Positions 22,397 to 34,400 are shown, counted from the first letter of the stretch. The stretch: DNA of 64,000 bases from Maratus speciosus (GCA_963932465.1 OZ010789.1:597771968-597835967), one strand, 5' to 3'. Made by a program: numbers and translations. Notes: generated by a model from the letters alone, not told the origin.

Positions 22397-22808
22397 TGTA
22401 ATAGCGTCCGGCGAAGTGGAAGTAATTTCTTTCATCGAATGTCGACAAGGAAAACGAGTTCATCGAATTCCCGGTAGGAGACCTCACGTGCTGGCGGAGA
22501 GATATGATATGAAAGAAGTGAAGTGAGATTCGGCTGAAATAGCGGCAGGAGATGTCGTTCGCTAAAGAGATTTGTGTGAGCCGAATGAGTTTGTTATTGT
22601 TCTAAAAATGTTGTGATTGTGATTTTAAAAATAAGCCTAGAATGTGGAATGTAAACTCCACTAAAGAAAACTGTATAGTTATTTTCCGCGTAGATATATA
22701 TACATAGTTTTTGTTTATTAAAATTGTTACGTTTTAATATTGAACTGCGAGTTTATTCAATGATTGCGTTAGCTGTGGAGATTTTTGTATTAAAATGAAG
22801 ATATTACA
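22397..22808. mobile_element. Solo LTR, 412 bp, 4-bp target duplication
   Basis: The block begins TGTAATAGCGTCC and ends GATATTACA, so its first and last seven bases (TGTAATA/TATTACA) are inverted repeats with the TG...CA ends of an LTR. ATAG flanks it on both sides (22393-22396, 22809-22812). It is more GC-rich than its surroundings in its first half (CGTCCGGCG, CTGGCGGAGAG) and has TATA-like and ATTAAA-like boxes in its second half. No gag-pol sequence is adjacent, so it was left by recombination between two LTRs. A 4-bp duplication would fit a Ty3/Gypsy-type element, but the LTR alone does not prove the class. Confidence 0.82.
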
Positions 22809-22812
22809 ATAG

Positions 22813-24630
22813 CAATTTCAAAACACAGGGACTACATGTAAAAGTCCTACTAACCAACAACTTCGAAAAGCGTCAGTGACCGATTTTTTTCCGCACGAAG
22901 GAAAATTACTTTATTCCCAAAAGCAGTTACACTATGTTTTGACTCTAATCATCATAAGAATAGTAACTGTGGCAACTTTCAGTATAGTGCGTCGGTATGC
23001 TCACTGAATTATGCATTTAAATAATTATTCTCTGAACACATGAGCCCATTGTTTGACTCGAAAAATGACAACGACCTTTGAGATAGCAAAAACTATCAAA
23101 AGGTATCAAAAGGCAAAAACTATTACCTCAGGTATTACTTAATAATAATAAATTTTTTCTTAAGTGTCTTTTCAGCTTTTCACATCTGGCATAGTTGGAA
23201 TCATCATCAAGGTTCTATTCCTTCAGAATAAATAAAAAGTGAAGTTTTTTTCATATTAAATAAAATGTTATTGTGAAAGGAACAAAACGCATAAAAATAG
23301 GCTAATTTGAATGGGAATAAAGTAAGATGTTGCTGAGTATATAAATTCACCTGGCCATTAGAATAATATTTTATATTAAATTAAATTAAAAACATGCAAT
23401 GTTCATAGTACAAAAAACCTATTTTAGATGTTCGATGCCACCAATACATAAAATTAAATATACATTTTGCAATAAAAAAATATATAAGCTAGATTGATTA
23501 TTCACAAGAGCAACAGAGACCCTGTCGTTATTGTTAATGATGCATTTATGAAAAATATTCATACGGTAATGCTGCTTCATGTTTAGAATGGAATCCTTTT
23601 GCTGGTAGTACAGACAAGAATTTCCGTATACTCAATAAAGTACGTTTTCTATGCAATAAAAGAACATTTCGTGCACAAAAAGTTTCACAATAAACATCCA
23701 TATTTCAATGTATGTTTGATTGGTGAAAATATATGTTTATTGTTATAAAATATCTATGGGAGGGTTTTTTGTACATATATTTTGCTATCTTCTGAATAAA
23801 AACGATATATTGTGTTCGAAAAATCTACTGCTTGTAAAACCATTTTTCTCAAAACATTCTTCTGTACGTTCCAATAAACAGTAAAGTTCCATTTATCATT
23901 TACTTACAAGAATGAATTTGTGAAATGTTTAGTCCTACTTCTTACCTGTGATCAAAATTAAAATAAATTGTGTTTTGCCTTGGTACAGCAAGGTTTAACA
24001 TATTATCTGAAAACTTATAATTATATTTAATGCAACCTCGAATTTAGCGTAGAATATGAAACTAATTTTAGAAAAGTACTATATTTGACAGTTTTTCCTA
24101 TTTTTTTTTTGGAGGAGGAGGGATGTTTGCATTTTAAACATGAAATTATTTCCTTAAACATTTATTATTCATGCTTGAGAACTAATTTGGAATTTATTGT
24201 TAAATTATTGAAAGGATAATTATAAGTGGAAAACAGCCATTCAAATGACGTGAAAGATGTTAGAAAAACACGAAAGGTAGCAATTTAAGCGTAAAACAAA
24301 GACTAAATGTAACAATGTGAGAGTTAGTAATAAGTGGAAAAATTGCTGTTTTAAGTACATCTGACCTAGGTTCAGAAATCAGATTTGTACAATTTCAACT
24401 TGTGAATACCATCCACAGTTTAAAAAAAAAAAGAAATCTTCTCCTTATTTAATTAAAAATTTCAGTCATTACATAAAATAAATATTTCTTTTCAAAATTA
24501 GCAGTACGAACACTGAAAACCAGGTTGGCAGGAAATCCTGGAAATGAAACAAGTAGGGTATTCATAAGATTAAATAATTTGCTTTCTTAAACGATTATTT
24601 AAAATTACAATATTTTACAAATTGGTATAA
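22813..24630. other. AT-rich region without recognisable features
   Basis: There is only AT-rich sequence with short homopolymers and a GGAGGAGGAGGG patch near 24112. No genes or paired repeats are seen. Confidence 0.45.
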
Positions 24631-24633
24631 TTG

Positions 24634-25395
24634 ATATGCAGAGCGGTTCAAATGGTGTGCATGTATGGGTGTGTCAGGTCATGAGGAGCAAGAATTACAT
24701 AGAAACTGGGGGTCGGAAACGTGATCATGACGGTGCAGTTACAACGTGAGCGTGTTGTAAAGTAATAATAAAAAATGGTGTAAAAAAATCCTTTATTTTA
24801 CAAAGCACTTAATCGAAGTGAAAAATATAAATGAAAAATGTTACTACTCATAACATGTGCGCAAAATGTGCCCCATTAGTCATGATGCATGCTTCATATC
24901 CGCACCGCATGGTATCCCGAACGCGTTCCAATCGAGCCTATACCGTGTCCACCGCGATCCCCGGACATAAACGCCTGGTTTTCTTCTGGGGGATATCTTA
25001 AGTCTCTGTTGTACGAGGCATCCGTTCCATTGGCCATGGACCTCATGTCATCTCTGAAGCGGCGACACGTGTCCAGGCCAATTGGAACGTGTTCGCGATT
25101 CCATGCAGCGCCGCTGTGAAGCATGCATCACGGATATTGGGGCACATTTTAAGTACTTATTATGAGTTGCAACATTTTTCATTTGTATTTTGTACTTCGA
25201 TTAAGTTTTCCTAAAATGAAGGTATTTTTACGTCGTTTGATATATTTTCTTTGCGTCACGGTCGCGGTGCAATTGCGCTAAAATTGGCATGATCGCGTTT
25301 CCGACTCCCAATTCCTATGTAAATCTAGGTCCTTATGACCTCACACATCCACATGTGTCGTTTGGACATGACCTTTTGAATCACCCTGTATATTA
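24634..25395. mobile_element. Palindromic mariner derivative made of two 3' ends
   Basis: The arms at about 24634-24930 and 25080-25395 are inverted copies. They share CAGGTCATGAGGAGC-type wording, GTCGGAAACG.GATCATG, ATTACATAG.AA, and an inner block with CATGATGCATGCTTC. The outer ends are TGCAGAGCGGTTCAAA and, inverted, TACAGGGTGATTCAAA. Both arms encode the same transposase C-terminus in opposite directions, so the element is two 3' ends joined head to head with a little more coding sequence between them. Confidence 0.78.
24850..25170. pseudogene. Transposase C-terminal fragments, one in each orientation
   Basis: Plus strand: PCPPRSPDINAWF, GGYLKSLLYEASVPLAMDL (24940-25045), then after a frameshift QLERVRDSMQRRCEACI and GAHF (25083-25151). 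Minus strand, in the left arm (24925-24850): RLERVRDTMRCGYEACI and NGAHFAHML. SPD..., YLKSLLYE and RVR.SM.RRCEACI are the C-terminal blocks of the same mariner-type transposase family seen at 19610-19890. The FFLW block is damaged, a stretch between the blocks is shifted out of frame, and everything N-terminal is missing. The pair of antiparallel 76-codon open frames at 24889-25124 arises because the palindrome reads similarly on both strands. Confidence 0.68.
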
Positions 25396-28300
25396 ATAAG
25401 TAATAGTGCTTACAAACTAGAATGAAAATATTTACGAAAAATCGTAAAACATTAAATTGAACGCAAAAAATTAAAGCGACATCATTCAAGTTCTAATATT
25501 GCGAGAAGTTTGATGGCAACAACTCATATTTTACAGAAAATGCAATTCTCTGTCTAGCAATTACATTCGTATTCTTGCTTTGATGGGAGAATTATTTTGT
25601 CTTCTCTAAGGTTAAGTTTATTAACATAAGGCAGAATGTGTATTTTTTTTTTATTTTCCAAATACAGTATAGTCAAATTTTCTCATCAATGTCGCCGAGG
25701 TCATCAATATCCCCCACACTTCAGTTCAAATGTGGTAATTCACGAAGTTAATTGATAACACAGACTCTCCACACAATCTTTGAAATTTATATTTAAATCA
25801 AATAAACTAAATTCGTTTACACCTAGAAAACCATATTTTAAATCAATATTAAAAACAAAAAATCTAATAAATTTCCTAATGTTACCTAATTTAAATAAAA
25901 AACACTTTATATAATTGATTCATTTAACTTGACGAATATTAATGGTATTCTTGCGTTTACTTTTACTACGCATGTTTCTGGCAAATCTTAAAAGGAATAA
26001 AGAGACTGTATGTCATGAGTTAGTGAAACAAGGAAAAGTTTGTTGTTGAACTTAATAGTTAATCAGTAATTGTCTAATATTTTATGAAGATTACACATTA
26101 TTAGAAACAGTATGATTAGAATTAAAAATACAGTCTCTTCCCTAGTGAAAATCGTTATAAATAACTCTGTTAGTGCAAACTCTACATGATCGGTTAGGGT
26201 CGCTTTACAGATAATGAATGGTGGAAGTTCTATGTGTAAAATATCTAAGTCTAGTAAGTGGAAAATTTGGCTTCGGTTGTCGAAATCAATGCATAGGTGC
26301 ATTAGTTTGATGAATTAAAGACCTAATAGATTCAGATATATCTCTGACAGAAACACAAACATGTGATGGAAATGAAACTAATTTATTTCCTACTCTATGG
26401 CATTCAGTAGCAGTGTAAGGAGGATTAACGATAAGTATTTTCTGGAACTCGGCTTTTAACTATCTGTTAGACACTGTGAAATAAATAAATAAAGTAAATA
26501 AATAATATATATAAAAAATACAATACTAAAAGATGCAAATAACTGCAATAACAGCAACAGGAACAATTATTATTTTATTTTTACTCTAAATAATCACATT
26601 TATTTGAAAAATTCAGCGGTCGAAGAAAAAGTTCCTCACTTACTTAAACATTCTCCCTCAAAGGTGTAAGTTTATTTTTAAATTAGTGTAATGTAATCAG
26701 ATAACAAAGTATCACATTATGCAAATGAAAACGAGACCTAACACTGAAATGGTAAATAAATAGTAAAGTCTTTTTTTTTCTTTAATCGTAAAATTTAGCT
26801 ATGAGATTATTGAAAAGTAAAACTAATTTAAACAATGGATTTTTTTGTTCAGTTCTTTTAAATTATACTTCAAGTTTAAATACCTAAGACATCTTTTAAA
26901 TTGCAGTATATTCTATTTTAAATTAAATTGATATAAATCAATGTTCATTCCAGCATTAATGCTGATTACATTGGGTATACGGCGTTGAAAAGAAATCGCT
27001 TACCCATAAATTCAACTTTAAAAGTAATAAAAAGAAGATTAGTTTTTGAAAGTGATGTAAAATTTTCAAAACACATAATATTTTGTTATCTAAAAAGTTT
27101 TTAGTTATTTTATAACTAAATTAGGTAACTTTTCTTCTTTGTGAATTTTATCCGTTTCGGCTGATGTTATCGTATAGGAGGTTGCAAGGCTTCCATAAAA
27201 CATGAATTATGCATAAGGAAATCGAACTTTTACAGAAAGTAGATTTATTTAACTAAATAAAATATTATCACATGAATTGAATGTTTTCAATGTGTTGAAA
27301 TCAGCTGTTTTCTTTTAATGCTGATCTTTAAACTTCCGGCTCCCAAGGAACTTAAAAATATAATAACTTTAATGTAATTTCACAGTTTACAGATGTATAT
27401 ATTATGCTATATATAATGTTTAAATGACAATGCGTTAATTACTTTCCAAATTCGAATTAAATAGCTGAAACTGCTAATCTCAGCAAATTCTAAAATAAAA
27501 TGAAATAAAAAATGCTTCGATGTACTTACATCAAAGTCAAACTCTGAAGGGGAAAAAAACCTTTTTGATTTTTTAGTACATATTTTGGAGTTTGAAATCT
27601 TTAGTAGCCACCATTTTCAAATAAGGAGGCGGATGAAGCTGGCCTGCGAATCGGGCGAGACCTTGTTATGTTTTGACAAAAAATAAAAGCATTAAGTAAT
27701 AAGACAATTTTTCTGTAATAATACAAATGTCATAATATTTTATTTCTTACTTTTTTCTATCTTTAAGAAAAAGTAATGGTTTCGTGAATAATTTCGACCT
27801 AGATTTTAGACAGACTTGATTGTTTTAGAAGGTGTTGAATAGGATTTGACTGTTTTTAGAAAATGCCTGACCGTATGTCTCTCTGTGTTTCCGTCTATCT
27901 GTTTGTCTGTTCGTTTGTCTGTCCCAAAATCACATACTTAGGTAAAATGACATACCTTATGTTTCTTCATATTGCGATAGAGGACAACACTTAACGAGGT
28001 ACAGTTACCTTGTGGAATCGACCGTCAATGATAAGCATTTAATGGCTACGTTTTCAAGATTGCATTTTTCTTTATTTACAAAAACATTGTTTACATCTTC
28101 GTCAGAAATTTATTTTGGCTATGTTTTTGTGCTAATTCACGCCTCTTTCATTTCAGAAGTTACATATCTGAAATATGTGATGGGGACTTATTTCTTTTTA
28201 CATTATTTTCTGTATATGCAAAAATTTATAAATGCATGCGCTCTCGAATACTGTCTCTCTATATACTATATACTGATTATGGGTAAAAAGTTATTCCGGT

Positions 28301-28425
28301 TTTTGATGAGTGGAAAATATTCCTTGAACTAACAAGGATGGTCTCCATACAGGGCATACTCAGAATATGTTGAAAAAAATGCTAATGAAACTACTCATGT
28401 ATGTAATAAGAGATCAGTCAAATTT
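25396..28425. other. AT-rich region without recognisable genes
   Basis: The pyrimidine-rich GTCTGTTCGTTTGTCTGTCC near 27902-27923 resembles the head box of family A but stands alone. The 106-codon frame at 28012-28332 is rich in Phe, Tyr and Leu from AT-rich sequence and matches nothing I know. A GC-richer patch lies at 27620-27662. Confidence 0.45.
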
Positions 28426-28454
28426 AACGGCGGAATTTCAGTAGAAAGTCTGTA

Positions 28455-29101
28455 AAAAAATAAAATATTTTCGAATATTTGGCGCGAAAATACGAAAGTG
28501 ACACGCGATTTGGCGAGCAGGATTTTTTCTAGCCAAAAGCAAACGATTTTAATGCATCTGAAAATTTATTAATTGTTTTTTAGAATGCACGGTTTTTAAT
28601 GAATTCAAACTTAATCAATTAAAGAGGTTATTATATATATTTTTTTATATTACATATATATGTTGCTTATTGCTGTAGTTATTTAATTTCATCACTGTAA
28701 AAATATTTTCTATTCTTTGCAAGTTGAAAATATCTATTTTAAGTTATAGTCAGCTGACATTTGATTTAACATTTCCATATCGAAGACGAAGTCGTTTCCA
28801 TAGCAACAAAATCAAGTCGACTGTGTTCTATCCGCCTTATTTTTGAGCTTGAAATAATTTAAATCAATTTAAATTTTGTTTTAAATCGTAAAATATGATA
28901 TTTAAATTTTATTATAAATATTTATCACAAACAATAGTTAAAATAAATTTAAAATGACAAAACTAAAGTTATTTAAATTAAACTTGTATAAACAAATTCA
29001 ACATAAAAAGTTTTTCCTACATAAAACCGTATTTTTCTTTTATCGCCAACCGGTGATAAATCGCCAAATAAACGAAAGTTTCGTTATATTTTTACAGACT
29101 C
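28455..29101. repeat. Inverted-repeat-bounded AT-rich element, about 650 bp
   Basis: AGTCTGTAAAAAAATAAAA followed by TATTTGGCGCG (28446-28484) is matched inverted at 29059-29101 (ATTTGGCG, CTTTCG, AGTCTGTAAAAATATAA). The TTGGCG wording recurs inside both ends. No target duplication or coding sequence is seen. The element class is unknown. Confidence 0.5.
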
Positions 29102-29339
29102 TGTATCGGGGTTCGCCAAAAATTTTTTTATAAATATATATATTTATATGAGAAGAACATTCTGTATTTTTTTCAGATTTTTCTGGAGACCTTCCTTGTA
29201 AGACATCTATGCAATCATGTTTTCTGTGTTCCAATTGTGACAGAAAGCCCACTGGAGAATAAGGAAAGAAACGATAGCAACACAACTTCTATAAATAGCA
29301 CACTATTTAGAGCTAATCCGTCAATTTTCACAATTTAAA

Positions 29340-29810
29340 TGTCACCTCCTCCACATCGAAGACGGATGTATCTTTTCCACAGGCAGAAACTTCAAGTTCA
29401 CCATATTCATTTATCACTCCACTCCATGTGCATCTACTTCATTGTGCACCTCATGTTATATTATCCTCTAAAATGAGGAGGGGTGAAGGTGCTCTAATCT
29501 CACTAGTAGTCTTAATATTGCTCAAGTAAACACAAAAGCTGCTGAGAATCATAATTCCCAATCAAGGCGTGCAGCTGTAAGGCAGCAGATGAAAATTCAC
29601 CTTGCTTGATCCAATTATGATGACAAAGAAGTGGATCTTTCTGCAGATGTTGATGATGATGGAGCGTGTCTTTATTGCAACAATTTATTCAGTCACTCAA
29701 AACCGAAGGAAAAGTGGGTAAAATGCATTAAAAATTCAAAGTTGTAACATAGTGAATGCGCAGAAGTTTTTTGTTGTGCAAACATGTCTCTGATGTAGGC
29801 AAGTACAAGT
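29340..29810 (+). pseudogene. Zinc-finger (PHD-like) tail of a transposon protein, broken
   Basis: The frame running through 29555-29790 gives SRRAAVRQQMK, a stop, then EVDLSADVDDDGACLYCN, LFSHSKPKEKWVKC, a stop, and HSECAE followed by CC. The pattern C-x2-C, then KEKWxxC, then HxxC is the signature of the small PHD-like finger found at the C-terminus of many pogo-like and related DDE proteins in arthropods. An acidic run (DVDDDG) precedes it, as is usual there. Upstream, 29340-29480 is rich in Ser, Pro and Thr codons. At least three stops interrupt the frame, and no DDE domain is visible upstream. It could instead be the tail of a host zinc-finger gene, but the stops argue for a dead transposon copy. 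Confidence 0.5.
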
Positions 29811-30059
29811 AATAGCAATTTATGGGTGTGTCATTTTAGGACGCCATCATAGATAAAATGACCCACTGCTGCTATCCAAATAAATCTGTATTATGACTTT
29901 GTGACTTTGTGACTTTGTTTGTAACTTTTTAAAAGGGAGCATTGCAGTTTATATACTTTTCAAAGTTGGTTTGTAAAAAATAAAAGTTATTAGAAAACAT
30001 TTGTATGAATAAATACATTTTTAACTTAAGGTATGACATTTTAGTACAGTTCCCCCTAA

Positions 30060-30570
30060 ACTTGTTCTGATTAGGTTTTGGTTTAAATCACCCAAGTGGT
30101 GGATCTGCTATGCAACATTCTATCTCAAGAAGTAATGCTCAGTTTTTCATCAAACTTTAGATTCTCTTAGACGTTGACATGAGCTTTTTCTGATTAGGTT
30201 TTGGTGTAAATCGTCCAACAGATGGCGCTAAAATACTGCATTTTTCAGGACATACTCGATTTTAATGATAGTCTCATCTCAAGAGCTAATGCACGGAATT
30301 TAATCAAACTGCATATTATGTGATACTTCGACATAAGTTGATGCTGATTAGGTTTTCGTGAAAAGCATATAAGACGTGGCGCTGCTATGGGGAATTTTTC
30401 ACAATTTTTTGTGATAGCTGTATCTCAAAAACTGTTGCACGCGACTTAATCAAACTTCATCTAATGTTACACTTTCACATAAATAGATCCTAATTAGGCT
30501 TGACTTTATACTCCCAACAGGTATCGCTTTTATGCTCTTTGGGTTGCGAATTTTGGTTGCAGATCTAAGA
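30060..30570. repeat. Diverged tandem repeat, 120-160 bp unit, about 3.5 units
   Basis: CTGATTAGGTTTTGGTTTAA or a variant recurs at about 30067, 30188, 30348 and 30488. Within each unit come CAAC.GATGGCGCT, then ATCTCAAGAGCTAATGCACG, then AATCAAACT.CAT.T. The units differ at many positions, so the array is old. Confidence 0.75.
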
Positions 30571-30799
30571 AAATGGGTGCAGAAATTCAATAATGCTTTA
30601 AAAATGCGTTATCACATTTCCAAAATGCACACAATTCACACAATTCAACGAACCTATACATTTAGAATCTTCTTGAAGGGCATACATTGTCATTTTATTT
30701 TGACCCTGTGATTGCGAATTTTGAAACATTAACATGCATGATATAGACGAAAGTTTTGGAATTGGCACATTCGACTACATTTTTTCTTAAACTAATATT

Positions 30800-31075
30800 T
30801 TTAAAGATATGTATGAAACAAAAGATATTTTGAAATTTTTCAAAACTTTAGGAGGCTTTCTTTTTAAGTTATTTCATGAAAAAAATAATTCGTTTAAATT
30901 TTACCGTTACACTTGTATTTTACCTAGATTAAATCATTTTTCTATAAATAATCATTTACTATTATCTCAAAAATGTATTATATACGGTGTTCCAATATTC
31001 GGCAGACAAATTAAGAGTCGTCAAAGAAAGATCAAGATGATAAAAAATTAACATAGAACATTGGGTCGCAAACCG
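30800..31075 (+). pseudogene. Non-LTR retrotransposon (LINE) reverse transcriptase C-terminal fragment
   Basis: The frame gives YTCILPRLNHFSINNHLLL, then QKCIIYGVPIFG, then RQRKIKMIKN and a stop at 31049-31051. The order (LxPLL..S.LS..NKLLL, then ILxPIxxYGxxIWG, then Q.K.LR) is that of the thumb/C-terminal part of Jockey-type reverse transcriptases. The next codons (HRTLGRKPNI) are out of frame with a complete protein. The fragment ends where the small TIR element at 31095 begins. It is a short, decayed piece and the family assignment rests on these blocks only. Confidence 0.45.
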
Positions 31076-31094
31076 AATATTTAATCAAAATTAC

Positions 31095-31577
31095 AGGGTG
31101 ATCTGCTCTAATTCAATTTGTGTTGACGATAATAACTTTCAGAAAACTGTAGATTGTTATAATAAAACTTTTAATAGACATTCTCACGTTGTAAATGTGA
31201 TAATATAGAAATTAATTGTAGAAGTTTCCATTATGCGCGCCAGCAGTGTGCACTTCATGTTCCACATTTGGACTGCGAATGACAGTTCATACGGTTTCAT
31301 CGATTGCTTCAGCACCCAGTTTTTTTCCGAACTTTTCGTGATGTTATAACATTTTACACAGAATGAGATACATATCGTTACGTTTTCATTGTAATGTTTG
31401 ATTTTTTTCTCAAAATTATTACCGTCAACGAATCTTCAGTTAGGATGAAACACCCCGCGTTTATGAGTAAATACGTGGTATGCGATCCCATGCTCTATGG
31501 TAATTTTTCATCCTTTTGATATCCTTTATCATCCCTCTTAATTTATTTGTCAAATTTTGGAACACCCTGTATAACAC
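31095..31577. mobile_element. Small degenerate TIR element, mariner-like ends
   Basis: It starts ACAGGGTGATCTGCTCT and ends TTTTGGAACACCCTGTA, so the ends share CAGGGTG inverted, like the right end of the element at 24634-25395 (TACAGGGTGATTC). The interior is about 450 bp without an open frame. Only the outer 8-10 bases pair, so confidence is modest. Confidence 0.45.
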
Positions 31578-31700
31578 TGAAATGAAATAAAAATTGTTCA
31601 AGCTGTACCGAGTTCCCTAGAGAACAAAACACATTGCAGAAAATTGAAATTCACGATGAGTTCTCTTATCTTTGAAAATCTATTGTACAATAATGATTAA

Positions 31701-31994
31701 ATGAAACTCAAAATTTCAAGAGACAAAAATATCAAGATTAGTTCTATTCATTTTATTAAACTGCCTCGCACATTATGGAAGGATTTTCCTTTAGCACGTT
31801 ACGTCTGGGAATCTAATGGAAATAGACTATTGATCCCAAAAGGAACGAATAATATACATAAAAGTTATACAATACGTCTGCCAGAATCATACAAGTCAGG
31901 TGAATGTGTACAGAAACATTCTCTAAATAAAGAGGTGGAATTATTATTTGTTATGATAAGGTATTGTTCATTATATATATATTTAGGATATTGA
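31701..31994 (+). CDS. Unrecognised open frame, 97 codons, possible exon
   Basis: From about residue 14 the translation has a less AT-driven composition than other frames here (HFIKLPRTLWKDFPLARY, then VWESNGNRLLIPKG, then SYTIRLPESYKS) and no internal Met or Lys runs. After PESYKS the DNA reads TCAGGTGAATG, an AG|GT context that could be a splice donor at about 31898. No convincing polypyrimidine acceptor lies upstream. I recognise no domain, signal peptide or membrane segment. It may be a host exon, a transposon remnant or chance. No neighbouring exon is seen within the window. Confidence 0.2.
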   Translation: MKLKISRDKNIKISSIHFIKLPRTLWKDFPLARYVWESNGNRLLIPKGTNNIHKSYTIRLPESYKSGECVQKHSLNKEVELLFVMIRYCSLYIYLGY

Positions 31995-32659
31995 TGTTGT
32001 CTGTTTCGAAATTAATAATAAATAAAGTTACAAAGGTAGACAAAGATACTAAGTATAAAACATAAGGACAAAAGAACATGAAGGACAAAAGCTTAAAATT
32101 ATTGGAAGAATAATTTAATTGGAATTATTTGTATTTATCATTAGAATACTTTATTAGCTACTTCATTAAGAATTATTACTCAAATGTGCAGGTGTGACAT
32201 GTAGATGAATGATATACCGTAAAATGAGTAGAATAAAACAAATACAAAATTACAAATACAAATGCAAATACAAAATCTATAAAACAGTATTTTATTATTT
32301 CCAAACATCTTTCAACATTTCCATATTATCAATAAGGCTCTTAATCTCAAAAAGGATAAAAAATGAGGAAAAAAATGAACAAAAATTATATTAAAATTAA
32401 ATTAGTTATATTTTAATGGCACACAATCCTGCAACTTACAACAAGAAAAATATTCTTAATGCAGCGCTAGAAATAATTATGGCTCTTTTGTTATTTTAAG
32501 CAAACACAAATAAAGTTACCATTTAATAAAGATACATGGAATGTAAAAGATTATACTCTGCATCATGTCAAATAAACATTTGAATTTCTTATATTAAAAA
32601 AACGTTTGTACACGGGTACAAAAATGTTTTAAATTTGATTGGAAAAATTGAGCTCAACG

Positions 32660-32920
32660 TAGGTAATTTGTCGCAATCTGTGGATTATTCAGTGGAACTA
32701 CTTTCGATTTGTAAACTGTTTTTCTTCTCGAAACGGGACTTGGAGAGTTTATCAATGAAGTTTTTGGTCGTCTGAAGTTTGATCTTTGCGATCTGTTGTT
32801 GAAGAGAATGCGACGGAATTTGGTGGACGAAATTTAGATTTTTCGGTTAAATTTTAATTAAGTTATTTGTCGCGATCTGTGGATGATTTGGTGGAACTGC
32901 TTTCGATTTTTAACCTCTTA
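32660..32920. repeat. Direct duplication of a 52 bp block
   Basis: AATTTGTCGCAATCTGTGGA...CAGTGGAACTACTTTCGATTT at about 32664-32709 recurs as ATTTGTCGCGATCTGTGGAT...GGTGGAACTGCTTTCGATTT at about 32869-32914, 205 bp apart. There is no coding potential. Confidence 0.75.
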
Positions 32921-32929
32921 TCTTTATCA

Positions 32930-34165
32930 GCTTCTCTTGTCTAAATGTCCCAAAATTAAAACTAAGTAAATATTAAGTAAAAAAAAATTCCAAATGGTCG
33001 TTGTAATCTATTAAATTACAATTTTTATTTCTGTATGTTACTGCCGTTCAACTTGTTCACTGGGGCTACTCTGTGGTGGACTTTCAAAAGCTATCGCTCA
33101 ACGGGCGATAAACGCGCCAGTCTGTAACGGCAACCCTCCAGTGTACAGGTGGAATCGTAGTTACAGGTGGAATTGTAGGTTTGTAGTTAGAATATGTGGA
33201 ATGAAAGAGGAGTAGTGAATTGTTTGATGAAATAAATAAAAACTTATTTAATTTAAGATGCGAATTAGATGTATATATTTATTGAAATAGTTACTGAATA
33301 ATCACCTTAAAAGCAGTCTTTAAAGTATGGATGTAGGTTATATACATTTTTTTAATAAAGCAAAAATAAACATATTCATAACCATTCTTTCAAAGAAATT
33401 ATTATACAAAAACAAAGTTTGAATTGTTAAAAGAAAAAACCGTTTGGAGCACCTTCTCTTCATTTTTTCTAATTTTAAGGGAAAATGTGGTATGAGAGAT
33501 TTACCAAAAATATCCTCACGTCAAAATTAACGAAATTTTCCATATAAAATTAGAGGTACTATAAATGTATGACATTTAAATAAAAGCCGCAAAATTAGAA
33601 ACATTTGAGGTATGTGCATTCAAATTATTGATAAAAGTTTTTTAAAAATAAAAGAAATTTGATAAAAGTTTCTTGTTACTATGTTCTTAAAAATGATATT
33701 TTGTAAAAACAGATTAAAATGTACTATTTCTGAAAAACGGTAAAAAATACTCACCTATAGTTCACAAATACTTTTTAATAATAATATACTTTTTATCTTT
33801 CTTAAACAAAATATTACAAATTTTTTATTATACATAAATAACCATTTCCGGTTACTTAAACACACACTTAAGACTTGAGATCATAATAGAGTTAATCTGA
33901 GGAAGAAGGAAAATTTCCTTTTATTAACTAGTTGTAGAACCTTACAATAATAAAATCTTAAAATAAATATTATCTTTATTTCTGTCCTCATTTTTTTAAA
34001 ACTTAAATACCACTTTAAACGTACACAATTCCGTTATAATTTTAAAAGTCCAATATTATGTACCTTTTTAATCTGCAACTAGAAAGTACCTTAACTTACT
34101 TAGTTTCAAATGACACATGAAAATTATTCCGAAAGTTATGAAATACATATTTTATTATTTGAAAT
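32930..34165. other. AT-rich spacer with a GC-richer patch
   Basis: The patch at 33043-33180 (TGTTACTGCCGTTCAAC, CAACGGGCGATAAACGCGCC) contains an 18-bp tandem duplication (ACAGGTGGAATCGTAGTT at about 33134) and is followed by AATAAATAAA. It might be the start of a decayed LTR, but no matching end or duplication is found. The rest is AT-rich. Confidence 0.4.
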
Positions 34166-34169
34166 GTTA

Positions 34170-34400
34170 AAGATCGTTTACCTATGCCAACTCATTTGAA
34201 CAAAAGATGATGAATGGATATAGGCTTCCTATTCATTTATTTTATGATTAGTGTTTATCCACTTTACTTAATGGATATGCCCTGATATAAGCAAAGTGGA
34301 GAATGAGTAATGTTGTGTCCTTAAAAAGCGAATTCGCTTACATTTTCGAAAAGTTTATGTTGTAGAAATGCCGCTAAATGGAATGCTTTTCCAAGTGTTG
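34170..34400 (+). repeat. Dispersed repeat family C, copy 3 (partial)
   Basis: TTTTATGATTAGTGTTTATC and TTTACTTAATGGATATG at about 34240-34277 match the tails of the copies at 16204-16245 and 18175-18215. Confidence 0.38.

Noticed and set aside
23170..23225. UGAUGA with GAAA 22 bases later on the minus strand
   Set aside because: The leading C-U of the core is changed and no stem pairs; the spacing resembles 54405-54443, but that alone is not enough.
33043..33300. TGTTACTGCCG... as the start of an LTR
   Set aside because: An AATAAA follows, but there is no CA-terminated inverted end, no flanking duplication and no second copy in the window.
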